The notes under the pieces were generated by a model that was given only the letters and a program-made list of their open reading frames with translations, had not been told where the DNA came from and made no database searches. 27,057 nucleotides of DNA from Liolophura sinensis. Taxonomy: Eukaryota > Mollusca > Polyplacophora > Chitonida > Chitonidae. The stretch covers positions 1-27,057 of the forward strand of contig NW_027018433.1 in NCBI RefSeq assembly GCF_032854445.1, read 5' to 3'. Position numbers and translations under genes: made by a program. This document shows positions 21,515 to 27,057 of the stretch, piece after piece; the first letter of the stretch is position 1; the number at the start of each line of letters is the position of its first letter.

Positions 21515-22064
21515 CCATGGAGTAAGAGCCGTTGCTGGGCACGTGATCTTGACATCAATGATTATTCATTTGTGGCTACAGCCAAAAGTATTGGTCGGAG
21601 AGCAACGCGGTTTGCACCATTCGATTTCTCGTCAAAAAATACGTCGGATTAGCCTCTTACCAACAGCATTGGAACAGTTTTTCCACTTTTGGATTTTTGC
21701 CTGGTCTTTTTGCGAATTGAAATGGGCTACATTAACTATGTACAATCGCGACTGGTCATTACTATATTCAACTTTTCATTATAAGTTATGTGCCCTTCGG
21801 TAGCCCAGACGACGTCAAATCTTTGGGCCCAAGCCCATTTAACTCACCCAGGAGTTGTCTTACTTCTAAGTCGAAGACAAACTCAATGTCTTTATCTACA
21901 TGTAGAAAAACCACACCATTTGTATATAAAAAAAACACAAGGTACTTGATACAGTGCGCTGTAAAAAGTACAATTGAACACTGACCCACATCAATAAGGT
22001 GCCAAAAGATGCGCAATTGGGCCAGGCATCTCCAGCTGTTGAAAAATTGCAAATTTCCTTGTTT
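21515..22064. repeat. Satellite unit M40 (550 bp)
   Basis: Markers: p149 A, p337-340 GAGT, p441 G. This mixture is not seen elsewhere. Confidence 0.97.
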
Positions 22065-22614
22065 CCATGGAGTAAGAGCCGTTTGCTGGGCACGTGATCT
22101 TGACATCAATGATTATTCATTTGTGGCTACAACCAAAAGTATTGGTCGGAGAGCAGCACGGTTTGCACCATTCGATTTCTCGTCAAAAAATACGTCGGAT
22201 TAGCCTCTTATCAGCAGCATTGGAACAGTTTTTCCAATTTTGGATTTTTGCCTGGTCTTTTTGCTAATTGAAATGGGCTACATTAACTATGTACAATCGC
22301 GACTGGTCATTACTATATTCAACTTTTCATTATAAGTTATGTGCCCTTCGGTAGCCCAAACGACGTCAAATCTTTGGGCCAAGCCCATTTACTCACCCAG
22401 CAAATGTCTTACTTCTAAGTCGAAGACAAACTCAATGTCTTTATCTACATGTAGAAAAACCACACCATTTGTATATAAAAAAAACACAAGGTACTTGATA
22501 CAGTCCGCTGTAAAAAGTACAATTGAACACTGACCCACATCAATAAGGTGCCAAAAGATGCGCAATTGGGCCAGGCATCTCCAGCTGTTGAAAAATTGCA
22601 AATTTCCTTGGTTT
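22065..22614. repeat. Satellite unit M41 (550 bp)
   Basis: Markers: p67 A, p93 A, p146 T, p172 A, p200 T, p294 A. The left half is like M1, M16 and M46; p200 T with p294 A is like M31. Confidence 0.97.
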
Positions 22615-23164
22615 CCATGGAGTAAGAGCCGTTGCTGGGCACGTGATCTTGACATCAATGATTATTCATTTGTGGCTACAGCCAAAAGTATTGGTCGGAG
22701 AGCAACGCGGTTTGCACCATTCGATTTCTCGTCAAAAAATACGTCGGATTAGCCTCTTACCAGCAGCATTGGAACAGTTTTTCCACTTTTGGATTTTTGC
22801 CTGGTCTTTTTGCGAATTGAAATGGGCTACATTAACTATGTACAATCGCGACTGGTCATTACTATATTCAACTTTTCATTATAAGTTATGTGCCCTTCGG
22901 TAGCCCAGACGACGTCAAATCTTTGGGCCAAGCCCATTTAACTCACCCAGCAAATGTCTTACTTCTAAGTTGAAGACAAACTCAATGTCTTTATCTACAT
23001 GTAGAAAAACCACACCATTTGTATATAAAAAAAACACAAGGTACTTGATACAGTGCGCTGTAAAAAGTACAATTGAACACTGACCCACATCAATAAGGTG
23101 CCAAAAGATGCGCAATTGGGCCAGGCATCTCCAGCTGTTGAAAAATTGCAAATTTCCTTGGTTT
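22615..23164. repeat. Satellite unit M42 (550 bp)
   Basis: Markers: p357 T, p441 G. Same as M30 and M36. Confidence 0.97.
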
Positions 23165-23716
23165 CCATGGAGTAAGAGCCGTGGCTGGGCACGTGATCTT
23201 GACATCAATGATTATTCATTTGTGGCTACAGCCAAAAGTATTGGTCGGAGAGCAACGCGGTTTGCACCATTCGATTTCTCGTCAAAAAATACGTCGGATT
23301 AGCCTCTTATCAGCAGCATTGGAACAGTTTTCCCAATTTTGGATTTTTGCCTGGTCTTTTTGCGAATTGAAATCGGCTACATTAACTATGTACAATCGCG
23401 ACTGGTCATTACTATATTCAACTTTTCATTATAAGTTATGTGCCCTTCGGTAGCCCAGACGACGTCAAATCTTTGGGCCAAGCCCATTTAACTCACCCAG
23501 CAAATGTCTTACTTCTAAGTCGAAGACAAACTCAATGTTTTTATCTACATGTAGAAAAACCACACCATTTGTATATAAAAAAAAACACAAGGTACTTGAT
23601 ACAGTCCGCTGTAAAAAGTACAATTGAACACTGACCCCACATCAATAAGGTGCCAAAAGATGCGCAATTGGGCCAGACATCTCCAGCTGTTGAAAAATTG
23701 CAAATTTCCTTGGTTT
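23165..23716. repeat. Satellite unit M43 (552 bp)
   Basis: Markers: p19 G, p146 T, p172 A, p210 C, p375 T, p511 A. Same as M37; its right end also matches M13. Confidence 0.97.
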
Positions 23717-24265
23717 CCATGGAGTAAGAGCCGTTGCTGGGCACGTGATCTTGACATCAATGATTATTCATTTGTGGCTACAGCCAAAAGTATTGGTCGG
23801 AGAGCAACGCGGTTTGCACCATTCGATTTCTCGTCAAAAAATACGTCGGATTAGCCTCTTACCAACAGCATTGGAACAGTTTTTCTACTTTTGGATTTTT
23901 GCCTGGTCTTTTTGCGAATTGAAATCGGCTACATTAACTATGTACAATCGCGACTGTCATTACTATATTCAACTTTTCATTATAAGTTATGTGCCCTTCG
24001 GTAGCCCAGACGACGTCAAATCTTTGGGCCAAGCCCATTTAACTCACCCAGCAAATGTCTTACTTCTAAGTCGAAGACAAACTCAATGTCTTTATCTACA
24101 TGTAGAAAAACCACACCATTTGTATATAAAAAAAACACAAGGTACTTGATACAGTCCGCTGTAAAAAGTACAATTGAACACTGACCCACATCAATAAGGT
24201 GCCAAAAGATGCGCAATTGGGCCAGGCATCTCCAGCTGTTGAAAAATTGCAAATTTCCTTGGTTT
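23717..24265. repeat. Satellite unit M44 (549 bp)
   Basis: Markers: p149 A, p170 T, p210 C. Partner of M14. One G missing near 23956. Confidence 0.97.
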
Positions 24266-24814
24266 CCATGGAGTAAGAGCCGTTGCTGGGCACGTGATCT
24301 TGACATCAATGATTATTCATTTGTGGCTACAGCCAAAAGTATTGTCGGAGAGCAACGCGGTTTGCACCATTGGATTTCTCGTCAAAAAATACGTCGGATT
24401 AGCCTCTTATCAGCAGCATTGGAACAGTTTTTCCACTTTTGGATTTTTGCCTGGTCTTTTTGCGAATTGAAATCGGCTACATTAACTATGTACAATCGCG
24501 ACTGGTCATTACTATATTCAACTTTTCATTATAAGTTATGTGCCCTTCGGTAGCCCAAAACGACGTCAAATCTTTGGGCCAAGCCCATTTAACTCACCCA
24601 GCAAATGTCTTACTTCTAAGTCGAAGACAAACTCAATGTCTTTATCTACATGTAGAAAAACCACACCATTTGTATATAAAAAAAACACAAGGTACTTGAT
24701 ACAGTGCGCTGTAAAAAGTACAATTGAACACTGACCCACATCAATAAGGTGCCAAAAGATGCGCATTGGGCCAGGCATCTCCAGCTGTTGAAAAATTGCA
24801 AATTTCCTTGGTTT
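24266..24814. repeat. Satellite unit M45 (549 bp)
   Basis: Markers: p108 G, p146 T, p210 C, p294 A, p441 G. Partner of M15 through p108 G and p441 G. Confidence 0.97.
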
Positions 24815-25367
24815 CCATGGAGTAAGAGCCGTTGCTGGGCACGTGATCTTGACATCAATGATTATTCATTTGTGGCTACAACCAAAAGTATTGGTCGGAG
24901 AGCAACACGGTTTGCACCATTCGATTTCTCGTCAAAAAATACGTCGGATTAGCCCTCTTATCAGCAGCATTGGAACAGTTTTTCCAATTTTGGATTTTTG
25001 CCTGGTCTTTTTTGCGAATTGAAATGGGCTACATTAACTATGTACAATCGCGACTGGTCATTACTATATTCAACTTTTCATTATAAGTTATGTGCCCTTC
25101 GGTAGCACAGACGACGTCAAATCTTTGGGCCAAGCCCATTTAACTCACCCAGCAAATGTCCTTACTTCTAAGTCGAAGACAAACTCAATGTCTTTATCTA
25201 CATGTAGAAAAACCACACCATTTGTATATAAAAAAAACACAAGGTACTTGATACAGTCCGCTGTAAAAAGTACAATTGAACACTGACCCACATCAATAAG
25301 GTGCCAAAAGATGCGCAATTGGGCCAGGCATCTCCAGCTGTTGAAAAATTGCAAATTTCCTTGGTTT
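24815..25367. repeat. Satellite unit M46 (553 bp)
   Basis: Markers: p67 A, p93 A, p146 T, p172 A, p291 A. Partner of M1 and M16 in the left half. It shares the extra C near p140 with M1. Confidence 0.97.
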
Positions 25368-25917
25368 CCATGGAGTAAGAGCCGTTGCTGGGCACGTGAT
25401 CTTGACATCAATGATTATTCATTTGTGGCTACAGCCAAAAGTATTGGTCGGAGAGCAACGCGGTTTGCACCATTCGATTTCTCGTCAAAAAATACGTCGG
25501 ATTAGCCTCTTACCAACAGCATTGGAACAGTTTTTCCACTGTTGGATTTTTGCCTGGTCTTTTTGCTAATTGAAATGGGCTACATTAACTATGTACAATC
25601 GCGACTGGTCATTACTATATTCAACTTTTCATTATAAGTTATGTGCCCTTCGGTAGCCCAGACGACGTCAAATCTTTGGGCCAAGCCCATTTAACTCACC
25701 CAGCAAATGTCTTACTTCTAAGTCGAAGACAAACTCAATGTCTTTATCTACATGTAGAAAAACCACACCATTTGTATATAAAAAAAACACAAGGTACTTG
25801 ATACAGTCCGCTGTAAAAAGTACAATTGAACACTGACCCACATCAATAAGGTGCCAAAAGATGCGCAATTGGGCCAGGCATCTCCAGGTGTTGAAAAATT
25901 GCAAATTTCCTTGGTTT
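25368..25917. repeat. Satellite unit M47 (550 bp)
   Basis: Markers: p149 A, p200 T. Private CCACTGTTGG, and CAGGTG for CAGCTG near the end. Confidence 0.97.
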
Positions 25918-26469
25918 CCATGGAGTAAGAGCCGTTGCTGGGCACGTGATCTTGACATCAATGATTATTCATTTGTGGCTACAGCCAAAAGTATTGGTCG
26001 GAGAGCAACGCGGTTTGCACCATTCGATTTCTCGTCAAAAAATACGTCGGATTAGCCTCTTACCAGCAGCATTGGAACAGTTTTTTTCACTTTTGGATTT
26101 TTGCCTGGTCTTTTTGCGAATTGAAATGGGCTACATTAACTATGTACAATCGCGACTGGTCATTACTATATTCAACTTTTCATTATAAGTTATGTGCCCT
26201 TCGGTAGCCCAGACGACGTCAAATCTTTGGGCCAAGCCCATTTAACTCACCCAGCAAATGTCTTACTTCTAAGTCGAAGACAAACTCAATGTCTTTATCT
26301 ACATGTAGAAAAACCACACCATTTGTATATAAAAAAAACACAAGGTACTTGATACAGTCCGCTGTATAAAGTACAATTGAACACTGACCCACATCAATAA
26401 GGTGCCAAAAGATGCGCAAACTGGGCCAGGCATCTCCAGCTGTTGAAAAATTGCAAATTTCCTTGGTTT
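25918..26469. repeat. Satellite unit M48 (552 bp)
   Basis: Marker: p169 T in a lengthened T run. An A to T change lies in the hairpin internal loop. Confidence 0.97.
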
Positions 26470-27020
26470 CCATGGAGTAAGAGCCGTTGCTGGGCACGTG
26501 ATCTTGACATCAATGATTATTCATTTGTGGCTACAGCCAAAAGTATTGGTCGGAGAGCAACGCGGTTTGCACCATTCGATTTCTCGTCAAAAAATACGTC
26601 GGATTAGCCTCTTACCAGCAGCATTGGAACAGTTTTTCCACTTTTGGATTTTTGCCTGGTCTTTTTGCTAATTGAAATCGGCTACATTAACTATGTACAA
26701 TCGCGACTGGTCATTACTATATTCAACTTTTCATTATAAGTTATGTGCCCTTCGGTAGCCCAGACGACGTCAAATCTTTGGGCCAAGCCCATTTAACTCA
26801 CCCAGCAAATGTCTTACTTCTAAGTCGAAGACAAACTCAATGTCTTTATCTACATGTAGAAAAACCACACCATTTGTATATAAAAAAAAACACAAGGTAC
26901 TTGATACAGTCCGCTGTAAAAAGTACAATTGAACACTGACCCACATCAATAAGGTTCCAAAAGATGCGCAATTGGGCCAGGCATCTCCAGCTGTTGAAAA
27001 ATTGCAAATTTCCTTGGTTT
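26470..27020. repeat. Satellite unit M49 (551 bp)
   Basis: Markers: p200 T, p210 C. Close to M2 and M17 but without p100 A and p441 G. Longer A tract and a private GGTTCC near 26954. Confidence 0.97.
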
Positions 27021-27057
27021 CCATGGAGTAAGAGCCGTTGCTGGGCACGTGATCTTG
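27021..27057. repeat. Partial unit at right edge (M50)
   Basis: First 37 bp of the next unit, starting at CCATGG. The array continues to the right. Confidence 0.95.

Larger units (their letters stand above)
1..27057. repeat. Satellite DNA array, ~550-bp unit, 49 full copies
   Basis: The CCATGG-centred anchor recurs at 50 places with a mean spacing of 551 bp; 16 units are exactly 550 bp. All units are in the same orientation and the array runs off both window edges. Unit landmarks in order: CCATGG (p1), CACGTG (~p26), T-rich stretch with several T5 runs (~p165-200), GACGTC (~p295), TCTACATGTAGA palindrome (~p380), TATATA-A8 (~p408), hairpin (~p427-456). Reference marker state used below: p19 T, p21 C, p39 C, p67 G, p93 G, p95 G, p100 G, p108 C, p146 C, p149 G, p169/170/172 C C C, p200 G, p210 G, p259 T, p291 C, p294 G, p299 C, p337-340 CAAA, p346 T, p357 C, p375 C, p399 C, p403 A, p441 C, p503 T, p511 G. 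There is no gene and no unique DNA. A eukaryotic satellite is inferred from length, homogeneity and lack of coding capacity. Confidence 0.97.

Noticed and set aside
1-27057. CRISPR array or other prokaryotic repeat
   Set aside because: The unit is 550 bp of conserved sequence with no unique spacers. Neither unit size nor layout fits CRISPR or known bacterial repeats.
1-27057. Transposon or rDNA spacer origin of the unit
   Set aside because: No terminal inverted repeats, target-site duplications, transposase or reverse transcriptase motifs, or rRNA-like segments were recognised in the unit. An ancient origin from a mobile element cannot be excluded without a database search.

Overview
The whole window is one uninterrupted tandem repeat. 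A unit of about 550 bp (roughly 40% G+C by eye) is repeated head to tail on the same strand 49 full times, with a 5-bp and a 37-bp partial unit at the two edges. I set the unit start at the CCATGG (NcoI) motif found in almost every copy; starts lie at 6, 555, 1106 and so on up to 27021. No unique sequence, gene, tRNA, rRNA, transposon or CRISPR array interrupts it. Since 550 is not a multiple of 3, no reading frame crosses unit junctions. The short open frames inside units are broken by stop polymorphisms and indels in many copies, so I call no CDS. This is satellite DNA. A homogeneous array of more than 27 kb points to eukaryotic heterochromatin (centromeric, pericentromeric or subtelomeric). 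The species cannot be told from the sequence, and the family is not one I recognise.

Although units are very similar, about twenty diagnostic positions vary between them and show higher-order structure. Units M1-M12 (6-6637) and M16-M27 (8289-14881) match one for one, including private variants, so the 5' half is two copies of a 15-unit, about 8.28-kb higher-order repeat (HOR). Inside it lies a 5-unit block (M6-M10, M11-M13, M21-M25, M26-M30). The phase returns at M43-M46, which match M13-M16 exactly 30 units earlier. Between them (M29-M43) a different 6-unit, about 3.3-kb order appears.

Within each unit the most striking structure is a 30-nt two-stem hairpin with a TNCG loop, placed just after a TATATA-A8 tract. 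There is also a 12-bp perfect palindrome, a pair of mutually exclusive hairpins, and a 5' stem resembling that of U6 snRNA in a minority of units. Function is unproven for all of them.

Sequence quality is uneven. Units M1-M6 and M23-M29 carry many one-base insertions typical of unpolished long reads, while M8-M21 and M30-M49 are mostly clean. The noisy stretches fall where the other 15-unit HOR copy is clean, and the three large indels (two 18-bp duplications, one 37-bp deletion) sit at the noisy/clean borders. The 15-unit duplication may therefore be partly an assembly effect. In the unit entries, p-numbers are positions counted from the CCATGG start, and only differences from the reference state given in the array entry are listed.
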